Counted from the stretch's first letter, positions 36,318 to 47,784 are shown. The stretch is 64,000 nt of DNA from Prostheceraeus crozeri (GCA_907163375.1 CAJQUW010008977.1:1-64000); one strand, 5' to 3'. The notes: generated from the letters alone by a model not told the origin. Numbers and translations are program-made.

Positions 36318-37738
36318 TGAAATCAGTGATTCATACACAAGTTTTTCTAAGATATCATTGTCCCATTCGATATCAAAGAAAAAGCTCAGGCCCCAGTTCA
36401 GGATCATTTCATAACCAGCCGTCTTAACTCACTGACGCATTCAGAGCAAGATTCTTTGAGCAATTTGTTAACAAATCCAAAAACATTTTCACAGTATGGA
36501 AATCAACATGCAAGTGGTTGATCGAATGATGTGATGATAATTGAAATGTGCAAGACAACAGCAATGTTGTTTTTTTATCTTCTAGCAATACGAATTTACC
36601 ATCGCACGCAAAACTGGGCGCAGATGTTTTGAAATGGTCCACTATTTTCGCTCCAATCATGACATAACGAGAATCCATCTCCAATATTTCATGGACTCTC
36701 TCACTTGAAAAAGAGCTTCTCATCGAACTTTTCTATCATCTCAAACCCTAAATTGTTCACTATTTATTTACAGAACTATTAATTCGAGCAATGAACAAAT
36801 ACATTCAATGGTTCTGTCGTCAATATCTCTTGGCCACGCTCTTCCGATGTATATTCTGTTCATTAGCAACAATTCTCTTTATAATTTGATATTATCAGTG
36901 AAGTGAGACTTTGTTCACCAAATCAAATTCCATATTGCAAATGCCATATTTTCGTGTAGCAGAGGAAATGCACTATGAAAGGTATATCTTAGAGGTTGCA
37001 CACAGTGATACGAGTACTTGATTCTTGAAAGTAAACAATATTTTTTTCGGGAAGAAACTTCATGGAATTCATAGTTTGAAGGAAAATATATATAAAAATA
37101 GCCATCCCCTATCGATCTCAAATGGTTCATCAAAGACACTTCAACATTTTATTTGCAGGAATAACACAATGATGAAACGAAAACAGAGGTAGAAGAAATA
37201 CCTACAGTGTGTTAGTGGAAAAACATTGGATTCTCACATGTAGTATATGAAATTGATGATTGCTTTGTATTCTTTGATAATTTTACATTATGTCTAGATA
37301 TCTATTCATAGCTGGCAGATGAAGTCATCTTTGATGTCTATTTCCGTCATTACTGGTGTCGCCTTGCATTCGATGCATAGGCGGAAATTTTGAGTTATCT
37401 ATGACAAAACGACATTACTGGTGTTAAATGTCATAAATAATGGAAAGAGAGAGATGCACAAAAAGTGAGGTTCAAAAATAAATATCGCATACCCATATAG
37501 ACATATTTTTGCAGACACAGCATGCATTTATCTACCTTGAGGCAACGATATCACAACGACATCATAGATTTTCTTAGATCGTACATTGCAAATGTTACTT
37601 ATCGGAAGTACTCGTACATTAAGGGACATTAGTTCTCTTAATAACTTCTTTATAAACTTCTTATAACTCTTTATAAACTTCTCTAAAAAACATTTCATAT
37701 CTATGCACATGAACAACACACATTTAGACTCATACATC
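36318..37738. other. Non-coding with stray MULE ends
   Basis: The right terminal motif of the MULE (TTCCGTCATTACTGGTGTC) recurs at about 37343-37361, and a related CATTACTGGTGTTAAAT lies near 37410. These may be the end of a longer or second element. A minus-strand frame of 99 codons at 36424-36723 is unassigned. Confidence 0.45.
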
Positions 37739-38809
37739 CACAGAATTAGATTGTTTAACTGCATCACTTTGCTAGAAGTGCAAACTGATTCAAAACGATG
37801 GCACATGCAGGAACTTACTAAGTGGGCAGAAAGAAATTTTAATACCTTGCAGAAATAGGAAAAATAGTCGAAATAGGAAAAATAGTCGCAATCCGTCGCC
37901 TGCGGATTGCTCTGAATTCCTTCAAAAAGCTCCGATCTCCACGATTTCTTCAGATTCGAACAATTCAGATCATTGCGCAAAAGTTTCCTCGATAATGTTA
38001 GGCCCTCCGATCATTATTAGAAAAGTTAGCAGGCGCATGAAAAAACGTTCACAAACTTCTCTGTAGAACTTGACATCTTCTGTCTCTTTGCTGTGTGATC
38101 TGGTTGATAACAGTCACTGAAACGTCGCACAATTTGGCGTGTTTAATGTTGAACTGGCTGCTCATTGTTCGATTGCTATGGTATTTAGTCAGGAGATTGT
38201 GCCATTTCAATATAGCGTTACATGTTCCAATGTTTCCCTTCTAGTCAAACCACAGAATTAGACAGGTCGTCTCTTCTTCCGTTTGACTAGAAGGGAAGCA
38301 TTGGAACGTGCAACGTTATTGAAATGGCACAATCTGCTGACTAAATACCATAGCAATCGAACAATGAGAAGCCAGTTCAGCATTAAAAACGACAAATTGT
38401 ACAAAGTTTCTGTGACTGTTATCAACCGGATCACACAGCAAAGAGACACAGTCGATGTCAAGTTCTACAGAGAAGTTTGTGAACGTTTTTTCATGCGCCT
38501 GCTAACTTTTTTAAAATGATCGGAGGGCCCAACATTATCGAGAAAACTTTTGCGCAATGATCTGAATTCTTCGAATCTGAAGGAATCGTGGCGATCGGAG
38601 CATTTTGAAGGAATTTAGAGCAATCCGCAAGCGACGCACGACTATTTTTCCTATCTCTGCAAGGTATTAAAAATTTCTTTTTGCCCACTTATTAAGTTCC
38701 TGCATGTGCCATTTGTTTGAATCAGTTTGCACTTCTAGCAAAGTGACACAGATAAACAATCTAATTCTGTGAGTCAAACGGAAGAAGAGACGACCTGTCT
38801 AATTCTGAG
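37739..38809 (-). mobile_element. hAT-type MITE, copy D, split by copy E
   Basis: The copy starts CACAGAATTAGA at 37739 and ends at 38809, with a perfect 8-bp duplication CATACATC outside both ends. Its body is interrupted at 38251-38771 by another member of the same family in opposite orientation. The remaining end piece, 38780-38809, completes the copy. The two members form a long inverted repeat. Confidence 0.93.
38251..38771 (+). mobile_element. hAT-type MITE, copy E, nested in copy D
   Basis: A 521-bp copy with ends CACAGAATTAGA and TCTAATTCTGTG. The 8-bp AGTCAAAC, which is part of copy D, is duplicated exactly at 38243-38250 and 38772-38779. This is the cleanest copy for defining the family. 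It must be younger than copy D. Confidence 0.95.
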
Positions 38810-39375
38810 CATACATCAGCCATGAATTCTACGGTAAACAAAGCTTCAGTAGACTGAATGCAAACATTCTTAGTTTTACTCTCAACTAACAGGATGTACA
38901 GTTGATTCCATTCACAATGTCATTTGTGGTACGACTGCGGAAATTTGATGACAGTCATACAAAAACTGCATCTACGACTGTGACATCAAAGTTATGAAAG
39001 CTGAAGGGGATCATTGTCAGCACTGCTGATGAATTTTGGCTCTAGAAACTTCGTATTCTTGTATAGGGACATCATTACTCTCAGCCGCTTGCTTATTATT
39101 GCGTATTCGCTAAAAACTAGAACATTTTATGACATTTTGTATTCTCAACGCGCAGTGATTGTCTTGTCGCATTTTCAATTTTCTATTTGTTCCTCTTGAA
39201 GCTGTCGAAGAAGTGTGATCTAGATTAAAGACAATGCTTGAATTGTCGAGGTAATTGAAGCAACATTTTACGATGAATCAAAACTTGAGTGCTCGATGAA
39301 CGTCCGAGCAGATTTTGTCGATCCTTTAGTTCCAAGCACACATTCATTTTTAAGTTTTTCAAGTTGCAAAATTAA
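38810..39375. other. Non-coding
   Basis: No feature recognised. Confidence 0.4.
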
Positions 39376-40112
39376 CCAAAAAGAGAGGTAAATTTCAACA
39401 GGCACCAGACTCTTCATTAAAGTCGTGCCAGCCTTCGGCTATTTGTCTTAATCATGCATATAAAGTGATAGGTAGGCAAAGAAGATCGCAAGCAGAATTT
39501 ACACTAATATCAATAAATCATCAAAGACAAATACTGTAAGTTATAAGTCAAAAATGCGTGGGTGTTTGGTGATAAAATAATCACGAACAGCAGAATCAGA
39601 GGAATTTAAAAACAAATGCTCGTTAAGACGAGACATGACGAGGCGCTTAGTTTGCCCAATGTAAATGTCATTACACAAACTGCAACAAAGTTGATAGATA
39701 ACACATTTTGAATAGCGCAGATTAAGTTTATCACTCGTAGGACAGAATTTGCAGTCAGCATAACACTGGAGCTTCTCTTTGGATGGATGAAAATTCGTTT
39801 CAAAGATTGACCACCGCAAAACCATGGGTTTAACAAAATCGTCAATTCTCAATCTTTTTAAGAATGATGTGTAATGTCTTTTAGTGACTTCATCAAAACT
39901 TCATCTTTTTAGTAATGTGCTTGTCTTGCATTTTTGAATTTTAACTTACAGTATCTGCCTTTGATGATTTATTGATTATTAATGTAAATTCTGTTTTCGA
40001 TCTTCTTTGCTTACCTATCACTTTATGTGCATGATTAAGGCGAACAGCCGAAAGCTCGCACGACTTTAATACAGCATGTGGTGCTTGTTAAAATTCACTC
40101 ACTTCTCTTTTC
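39376..40112 (-). mobile_element. Penelope-like fragment between inverted arms
   Basis: Arms of about 175 bp at 39376-39550 and 39928-40112 are inverse copies with moderate divergence (both contain TTAAAGTCGTG in opposite sense and GATGATTTATTGAT-like sequence). Between them, 39541-39852 on the minus strand encodes a GIY-YIG core (CNDIYIGQTKR, then SRLNEHL) preceded by a cysteine cluster (CYADCKFCPTS). Penelope-like elements are known to carry terminal repeats in direct or inverted arrangement, so this looks like a heavily 5'-truncated copy that kept both repeats. Confidence 0.75.
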
Positions 40113-40229
40113 GGTTCATTTTGCATTTTGCACATTCTCTAGAAATAAAGCGGATATGGGAAAATGCATCAAAAAACGGACTGTCTGGTCACCCTACTCA
40201 TAGAGGACAGACAAATTCAGTTGATTGAC

Positions 40230-41185
40230 TGATTGATCGTGAGATAAACTACAAGGAAATCATAGCGCACACGTATGTCTGCCTGATGAATAATTCAGTT
40301 GCATATGGACTCGCACAGGGGTCGGTTCTATCTCCTTACCTCTTCTGATTGTATATAAGTTCCCTCAAATAACTATTACCATCGTCCGTAATGCACAAAT
40401 ATGCCGATGATGTTGTTATAATCTACAATTTTCAGACTCTGATGACGTTGATATAAATGTCAATAGCGAAGTACGCAATGATCGTGAGTGGAGTGACAAA
40501 GATGGACTGATCCTTAATGACAATAGAGACAAGCTTATGCTTATCTGATCTGACAAGTATAGACGCTTATCTATAACATCTATTACCACTTCTGACTCTA
40601 TTAACATTCTTGGAGCAGTTTTCGACAAAAATGCGAAATGGAAGTCTCATACCAGCTACATAGCAAAGAGAGCATCACAGCGTATATATCTGCTGAAAAC
40701 TGTTCCTTCGATGCGCAAGCAGGATCTCATTCAGATTTACACTAAAATGATTCTTGGTGTGATCGAGTATAATTGCCCGCTGATGGTCGGAATGACAACT
40801 TCATCTTCGACAATATTGGAGAAAACAAGGAAACGATGCCATCGAATAATATGTTTTGCCACCAGTAAACGCGAATGCTTACCCAGTTTAGAAGACAGAA
40901 GACAGCAAAAAGCCTTAAAAGTGTTTCACTCTACGCTTGTACAAGGACATATGCTCAACAAATTTGCTCCACGACGATTGACTTATTCAGGGAAATTTGT
41001 TGTTCCACTCTCCCGAACTAAACGTCGGTCTTTTTCTTTCCTCCTCTTCTATAGAAAGTTGTTTAATACAACGTAATTACTTTGTCACTTTGATTTCCTT
41101 AATGTATAGACCACTATGGATGTTTCTTGCACTGTATTATTATCATTCAAAATATAAACGATTTATTATTATTATTAATGTGTTG
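40230..41185 (+). mobile_element. LINE reverse-transcriptase fragment, CR1/Jockey type
   Basis: The plus strand shows an AYGLAQGSVLSPYLF-like block at about 40300-40350, a YADDVVI catalytic block near 40392, then NILGAVFDKNAKWKSHTSYI and the C-terminal frame 40711-41076 (KTRKRCHRIICFATSKREC). The 3' end finishes in a TTATTATTATTA microsatellite at about 41161, typical for this LINE group. Stops lie in the reading between 40340 and 40560, so the copy is dead. The 5' part is missing. Confidence 0.78.
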
Positions 41186-41745
41186 CGGCGGGAGCCCCTG
41201 CCCTGTAGCCAGCTCGGGACCATCATCTGCAGCTGTGTTAAGACGATTTGAGTGACTGCACATTGAAGCAGCTGTGGATATTCTCACTCTCATGTCAGAA
41301 AACGAATAGACATTGAAAAGTGAAGACAAATGAGTTCATATGTCTCTGTGTGTGTATGTGAACGCCTTACAGCTGGGCCACACCTTCATTCCTTCGCGCT
41401 GTATCAACTTTGTCAATATTAAGACAACAAATACTAACAGAATATTGTTCATTTTCTTTACAACTTCATATCAGCATCTTCAGACATTCTCCCACTAATT
41501 CTGTCAATAGAAATGTTCGTCAATAGATTGCCTTAATTTGTACAAATTCATTACACATCAGGTTTTGTCAACGTCCATGAATAGTTGCTTCCCTGTGGTT
41601 TAATTGCTAACTGCTCAATTGGATTTATTGCAGTGTCTCATCAAATGCGAAGACAGAATGGAACATTTTAGTTCATTGAATTCACAGATGAGTTGATGAT
41701 TCGCATTTCTCCGCAATGCTTAGCAAAAGTATAATATTGGAATCA
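41186..41745. other. Non-coding
   Basis: An acceptor-like site, TTGGATTTATTGCAG, ends at about 41632 and opens only about 20 codons. Nothing else was seen. Confidence 0.3.
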
Positions 41746-41863
41746 CAGCTATCTGTCAAGGGCATGAATTGGAAGATATCTTTGAATTTATACCCTCGAC
41801 CATAGAAATTAACAATACCATAGAAAGTCTATTATCCACTTCTATGTTCGCGACAGATAGCTG
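41746..41863. repeat. Small MITE-like hairpin
   Basis: CAGCTATCTGTC at 41746 is the exact inverse of GACAGATAGCTG at 41852. The interior contains the dispersed module also found at 19708-19755. At 118 bp it is a minimal element of that family. Confidence 0.65.
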
Positions 41864-42594
41864 CAATTTCTATTCATGCCTGAACTATCATGGATGAAAA
41901 AACACTTATGACGTGGTTCATAGATTTTGATGAGCAAGCAATAGAATTGAAATGATCATGTTTAAGATAGATGCACCGAAACGAAGGGCATAGATGGGAA
42001 GGTGCAGCCCCATTGAAAATACATTGAAATTGGCGGGCATGAATTGGAAATTTCCAATTTGTGTTCGTCAACCTTGATAGAATGCTATGATGTTGAGCTG
42101 GAGAAACGCACCTTCGAATGAGAGATATTAATTCTGATGAGACCTAAAAATGTGGGTTTAAACTGTGGAGGTCTTCACACAATAGAAGATTTGTATATAA
42201 CTGAGTACTCTCATTACTCTCATTTCGTTTAGATTTTTCAATAGCTTTACTTCATTTCACCTCTGTCTCTCTCTAAAATGCATGTGAATCTGTCTTGTAA
42301 TCGTATACGGGCGACCTGGGACGATGTCGTAATATTTTTCTGTACGTATATTCCAAACTTATTCTGTATGACTGTAAATTTCTCTTTTCTGATGACCAAC
42401 AGATATTGGAAATAGTTTTTAACCATTCGAGAAATAAGTCTGCATGTTCTATTCTCTTGCTTTCCAGTGTGCATGAGCATTCACGTTGTGTGTGATTTCA
42501 TCCACTGTCACGCATTATTAACAGTTTAACTATCAACAATGGCAATAATGCTATAGCGTTTGAATAAGGTATTAGTTGTTCTCAAATAGATTGC
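41864..42594. other. Non-coding
   Basis: No feature recognised. Confidence 0.4.
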
Positions 42595-42700
42595 TCTCTC
42601 TCTCTCTCAAATCTCAAAATCTCAAAATCTCAAAAGGTTTATTGCCCATCTTGTGGGAGCAAGGAAGGTAGCCTACATTATATTTGCAATACATCATTAT
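42595..42700 (-). mobile_element. 3' tail of a LINE
   Basis: On the minus strand the sequence reads CAAGATGGGCAATAAACC and then repeated TTTTGAGA units ending in a GA-rich run. An AATAAA signal next to an 8-bp tail repeat is the usual 3' end of CR1/L2-type LINEs. Only the tail is present. Confidence 0.55.
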
Positions 42701-43591
42701 TATAACCAAAATCACATAAGCACCACGATCGCCGATGTAATTTGTAGACAAACGTACAGACACTGTGACACTATGTAATAAATCAAGGAACATTTGATAT
42801 TATGAAGGAGAGGAGATAAAGCATGAACAAAAATTGTTGATCATTTCTTGATCACGTTTTTGCGTTATGCTAACAACCAATTATATTTTGTGATTTACTT
42901 TCCTCTCTCTCATGCACACGAACACACACACTCCGCAAGCCATAAGCCATAAACCATCAGCAATATGCGGCGCTATCTGCAAAAAACCTGTTCAAACGGC
43001 TTAAGGTAAATCCTGCATGCATCGGTCTTATACAGACATATCACACAATAAAGAGGCACTCATGAAAGCATTTTGAAAACTTTTTCCTGCACTTTTAAAT
43101 GATGACTGGACGTTTCAACGTTTTCGACAAATTTAATGCACAATTATTTGAATTCTCCGACAATGGGACAATCGTGGCGATCGGAGCATTTTGAAGGAAT
43201 TCACAGCAATGAACAGCCGAGCATTATTTTCGTTATTTGATCGATGCATAGGAATTATCATCTCGCCAACAGCGTGAGCTTCTGTATTAGATTCTCTTCT
43301 AGTACCCGCTTCATTCTGTGTTTGTATGTGCAACAAGCGTGCAGTTTTCAAACGAATTCTCCGTTCTGCACAATCTGACTGATTGCAGATAAGATGGCAG
43401 AGAATTACTTTTCCTGCAATATAAACGTCTCATTCGCTCATAACTTCTCTCCATTCTCAACTTGGCTCAAATTTCGCTCTCGTTTTTCACTCACTGACCT
43501 ATCACAGCTTCCCAGTCGGCAAGCGTGATTTCAAATTTGATTGGAGGAGACGAATTCATTGCTCATAGCGCGTCAAGCCATTTTCAAACGA
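42701..43591. other. Non-coding with one MITE fragment
   Basis: 5' flank of the candidate small gene. Besides the hAT-type fragment at 43066-43212, nothing was recognised. Confidence 0.4.
43066..43212 (+). mobile_element. hAT-type MITE, fragment F
   Basis: About 147 bp aligns to the right half of the family (contains GATCGGAGCATTTTGAAGG). Both ends are missing and the sequence is more diverged than the other copies, so it is probably older. Confidence 0.7.
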
Positions 43592-43631
43592 ATATATAAT
43601 TGAGGTTACTCAGCGGTATGAGCTTTCAGTT
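43592..43631 (+). promoter_or_regulatory. Possible TATA/Inr promoter
   Basis: ATATATAA at 43592-43599 is followed about 30 bp later by TCAGTT at 43626-43631, an initiator-like sequence. The spacing fits a TATA-driven start at about 43628. An ATG follows 27 nt downstream, then a GTGAGT donor. Confidence 0.35.
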
Positions 43632-43654
43632 TGTGTGTTGGCTACGTCTCGATA

Positions 43655-44095
43655 ATGCGGCGAAATCTCCACATCGTACTCGCCGGTGAGTCCCAAAAGT
43701 GACGTCTTTTTTACCTTCATTCATGGAATTCCACACAGGCTAAGTGTCAAGTGAAAGTTTCATTTCTGACGGCAAAATGTATTGGAATATTCGCTTAAAA
43801 AACAGCGTAATGTAGGCGAGAAGTTCATGCACCAGTAGATGAGGGGGCGGAATCGATACGAATGGAAGATTTACCGTGTAAGATTTGCGAAGAAACATTG
43901 GAGCCGATTATGGCCACGGTCGGTGTCAAGCAAGCCAGATCAGAGACTGATGTCTTTCCGAGCAATCGCACATCCGACAGGAGGTGGAGTCATAGAATCA
44001 TGGCAATTGAAAGCGCTTTGACAAGCTCGATAAAGATACAAGCGAGACTTTTCCGTGCAACAGCGTTCACTAAGCCTTTGACAATCTACAGTTGA
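43655..44095 (+). CDS. Candidate two-exon small gene, about 100 residues
   Basis: Proposed exon 1 is 43655-43685 (MRRNLHIVLA plus one base), with donor GTGAGT at 43686. Exon 2 is 43824-44095, joined in phase after an AG at 43822-43823 and ending in TGA. The joined frame stays open and links to an unbroken frame that contains MEDLPCKICEETLEP and RSETDVFPSNRTS. A C-x-x-C pair is present. The acceptor has a poor pyrimidine tract, so the intron is uncertain. There is no clear signal peptide and no family recognised. The exon 2 segment CAGAGACTGATGTCTTTCCG matches the 32-bp array downstream at 19 of 20 positions. Confidence 0.3.
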
Positions 44096-44479
44096 TAACG
44101 GAGTGTTTGGTCGTTTCATGGCAGTAACATAGAAATCGACACCTCCAACACATGCTCAGGCAGACGATGTTCACGGTTGGAAAACAATCAGAGGGATCAA
44201 ATGCAGTTGCTATAATATATAGGAATTATTGGAGGTGCATTCATTGTCCCCTCTTATCATTTTCCACATATGAATATCATATGAATAACATCAGAGTCTG
44301 TGCGTGTAAAGGGCGATTTCTTTGTTATTGATCTGAAATATCCGACCACTTCTTTATTAGCTATGATGCTCAAAACCAGAGTGAATACTGTCGCAAAGGA
44401 AAGTCTTGGACGAAAAGTCCGTATGAATAATATACAGTTTTTATCGAGACTGGTGAAGTGCTGTCAGTTCAAGTTCCTG
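44096..44479. other. Spacer before the 32-bp array
   Basis: A plus-strand frame (44300-44575) runs into the array but has no motif. Possible 3' part of the candidate gene. Confidence 0.3.
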
Positions 44480-46115
44480 CCAGAACAGAGACTGTTGTCT
44501 TTCCGCAATGATAAGCCCAGAGGCTGGTGTCTTTCCGCAATGACAAGCCCAGAGGCTGATGTCTTTCCGCAATGACAAGCCCAGAGGTTGATGTCTTTCC
44601 GCAATGACAAGCCCAGAGGTTGATGTCTTTCCGCAATGACAAGCCCAGAGGCTGATGTCTTTCCGCAATGACAAGCCCAGAGGCTGGTGTCTTTCCGCAA
44701 TGACAAGCCCAGAGGCTGATGTCTTGCCGCAATGACAAGCCCAGAGGCTGATGTCTTTCCGCAATGACAAGCCCAGAGGCTGATGTCTTTCCGCAATGAC
44801 AAGCCCAGAGGCTGATGTCTTTCCGCAATGACAAGCCCAGAGGCTGATGTCTTTCCGCAATGACAAGCCCAGAGGCTGATGTCTTTCCGCAATGACAAGC
44901 CCAGAGGCTGATGTCTTTCCGCAATGATAAGCCCAGAGGCTGATGTCTTTCCACAAAGATAAGCCCAGAGGCTGATGTCTTTCTGCAATGAGAAGCCCAG
45001 AGGCTGGTGTCTTTCCGCAATGACAAGCCCAGAGGCTGATGTCTTTCCGCAGTGACAAGCCCAGAGGTTGATGTCTTTCCGCAATGACAAGCCCAGAGGC
45101 TGATGTCTTTCTGCAATGACAAGCCCAGAGGTTGATGTCTTTCTGCAATGACAAGCCCAGAGGCTGGTGTCTTTCCGCAATGACAAGCCCAGAGGCTGAT
45201 GTCTTTCCGCAGTGACAAGCCCAGAGGTTGATGTCTTTCCGCAATGACAAGCCCAGAGGCTGATGTCTTTCTGCAATGACAAGCCCAGAGGTTGATGTCT
45301 TTCTGCAATGACAAGCCGAGAGGCTGATGTCTTTCCGCAATGACAAGCCCAGAGGCTGATGTCTTTCTGCAATGACAAGCCGAGAGGCTGATGTCTTTCT
45401 GCAATGACAAGCCCAGAGGTTGATGTCTTTCCGCAATGACAAGCCCAGAGGCTGATGTCTTTCTGCAATGACAAGCCCAGAGGTTGATGTCTTTCTGCAA
45501 TGACAAGCCGAGAGGCTGATGTCTTTCCGCAATGACAAGCCCAGAGGTTGATGTCTTTCTGCAATGACAAGCCGAGAGGCTGATGTCTTTCCGCAATGAC
45601 AAGCCCAGAGGTTGATGTCTTTCTGCAATGACAAGCCGAGAGGCTGATGTCTTTCCGCAATGACAAGCCCAGAGGCTGATGTCTTTCCGCAGTGACAAGC
45701 CCAGAGGCTGATGTCTTTCCGCAATGACAAGCCCAGAGGCTGATGTCTTTCCACAATGACAAGCCCAGAGGCTGATGTCTTTCCGCAATGACAAGCCCAG
45801 AGGCTGATGTCTTTCCGCAGTGACAAGCCCAGAGGCTGGTGTCTTTCCACAATGACAAGCCCAGAGGCTGATGTCTTTCTGCAATGACAAGCCCAGAGGC
45901 TGATGTCTTTCCGCAATGACAAGCCCAGAGGCTGGTGTCTTTCTGCAATGACAAGCCCAGAGGCTGATGTCTTTCCGCAATGACAAGCCCAGAGGCTGAT
46001 GTCTTTCCGCAATGACAAGCCCAGAGGCTGATGTCTTTCCGCAATGACAAGCCCAGAGGCTGATGTCTTTCCGCAATGACAAGCCCAGAGGCTGATGTCT
46101 TTCTGCAATGACAAG
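44480..46115. repeat. 32-bp minisatellite, about 51 copies
   Basis: The unit is CCAGAGGCTGATGTCTTTCC plus GCAATGACAAGC. Because 32 is not a multiple of three and no stop arises on the minus strand, all three minus frames stay open for 537-557 codons, each a 32-residue cyclic repeat. Variants (GGTTG for GGCTG, TCTGC for TCCGC, CCGAG for CCCAG) form a higher-order pattern of about 160 bp, five units, in 45050-45660. Confidence 0.96.
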
Positions 46116-46279
46116 CCGCTTGTAAGTATGCTCTCACACTTTCACCCCGCGATCTCCATTGTAGCGTAAATGATTTGATAGCATCAGTGATTTGCAGGAA
46201 ATCGCAAAAGGAGTATGAATTGATTGAATTGTGATATTATTTATTGCTACCAGTAATAGAAATACAGGATATAATTCCT
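46116..46279. other. Non-coding
   Basis: No feature recognised. Confidence 0.4.
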
Positions 46280-46487
46280 TCAGCGCATCCATTTGATTGC
46301 ATGCGCATTTAGCTTAGATCTCTTTACAGTTCGCAAGACAGTCACTGTTTCCTGCTGAAACATCAAAATCCATCCAATGGATGCTGTTAGGAGATTTGCA
46401 ATCAGCAAGTTAGATATCACTTTAATGGATGCCCGTCGAAATTTCACTAACTTACTAATTAGAAATGTCAAATTGACCCAGACATGG
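46280..46487 (-). CDS. Candidate exon resembling a rhodopsin-family receptor
   Basis: On the minus strand an acceptor-like GTTGCAG opens a frame of about 68 codons. It contains LTFLISKLVKFRRASIKVI followed by SNLLIANLLTASIGWILM. This looks like the end of helix 1, the first intracellular loop and helix 2 of a GPCR, where N-L-x-x-A-N/D-L-L is typical. It ends in TGA after a basic stretch. It is only a fragment; it could be a decayed gene copy or chance hydrophobicity. Confidence 0.25.
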
Positions 46488-47262
46488 CTGCAACTTTAAA
46501 TAGGGAGTTGTGTCGATGTTGAGAGATGTGAGCTAGGCCTGCTGATGATTCCTGATATTGGATGAAATGGCAGCTATTCAGGTCTGTCTCCATTTTTGAG
46601 CAGAGGACGCAACTCAATATTTAGTTATTCTATTCTATTGAGACTATGTAATATCAGTTATTAGAGCAACTAATACGCTACTGCTTCTTTGTAACATTCC
46701 ACGAGGTAGATAAATGCCCGAACTCGTGCGGTGATGACCGTTCAAATCTATCGAGTTCGAATGCTACGATAAAGCAATCCATGCACAAGTTGCGTAGAGA
46801 ATTTTGTTTGACGACGCGATGATCATGCAATGATTCAGCATTGTCCGTGCTAATCGTCAAACGCCACCGACCGTGTGTCTGATTTGAAACATGGTGCTCA
46901 AGGAGCTCTCAAATCTGCGCATATATTGGATTGATGCGTCTACAATGTATATTGACCTCATTATCATCAAGAGTATTTGAATTGAAATTTATCCTCTACA
47001 AAACCATTATACATGTATCACAGATCGAATCTGCGCCAAAGCGGGATAGGATTAATGATGATTCCATTGGATTATAATTCCTTCCTGCTTCAGATTTCAT
47101 TTAAAATCATTATAGATCAAATTCAATTTAAGCATGAGATATCTAGCCTTCTCTTATGATTTTTGATCAATCATTTGCACAACGAGGAGTTGTAGAATTT
47201 TGTCCGAATTTGCTTATGAATAAGTAGATCGAATATAGTAGTAGCATGAATGATATTGGAGG
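46488..47262. other. Non-coding
   Basis: No feature recognised. Confidence 0.4.
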
Positions 47263-47784
47263 CACAGAATTAGATTGTTTTAGCGTGTCACTTTGGTAGA
47301 AGTGCAAACTGATTCAAAACTATGGAACATGGAGGAACTTATCAAGTGGGCAAAAAGAAATTTTTAATACCTTACAGAGATAGGAAAATAAGTCGTGCGC
47401 CGCTTGCGGATTCCTGTGAATTCCTTCAAAATGCTGCGATCGCCACCACTCCTTCAGACTCGAAGAATCTAGATCATTGTGCAAAAGTTTTCTCGATAAT
47501 GCTGGTCCTTCTGATCATTTTAAAAAAAGTTAGCAGGCACACGAAGAAGCGTTCACAAACTTCTCTGTTGAACTTGACATAGACTGTGTCTCCTTGCTGT
47601 GTGATCCGGCTGATAACAGTCACTGAAACTTTGCACAATTTGGCGTGTTCAATGTTGAACTGGCTGCTCATTGTTCGATTTCTATGGTATTATGTCAGCA
47701 GATTGTGCCATTTCATTAGCGTTACATGTTCCAATGTTTCCTTTCTAGTCAAACAGAAGTAGAGACGACCTGTCTAATTCTGTG
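47263..47784 (-). mobile_element. hAT-type MITE, copy G
   Basis: A 522-bp full copy with ends CACAGAATTAGA and TCTAATTCTGTG. The flanks are ATTGGAGG and ATCGGAGG, an 8-bp duplication with one mismatch. Confidence 0.92.

Noticed and set aside
39541-40112. A confident hammerhead ribozyme in the Penelope-like arms
   Set aside because: GAAA and CUGANGA-like boxes can be seen near some fragments, but I could not draw the three stems, so it is kept only as a question.
44441-46137. Three 537-557 codon genes on the minus strand
   Set aside because: All three frames read the same 32-bp tandem repeat and are open only because the unit lacks stops. There is no promoter or family evidence.
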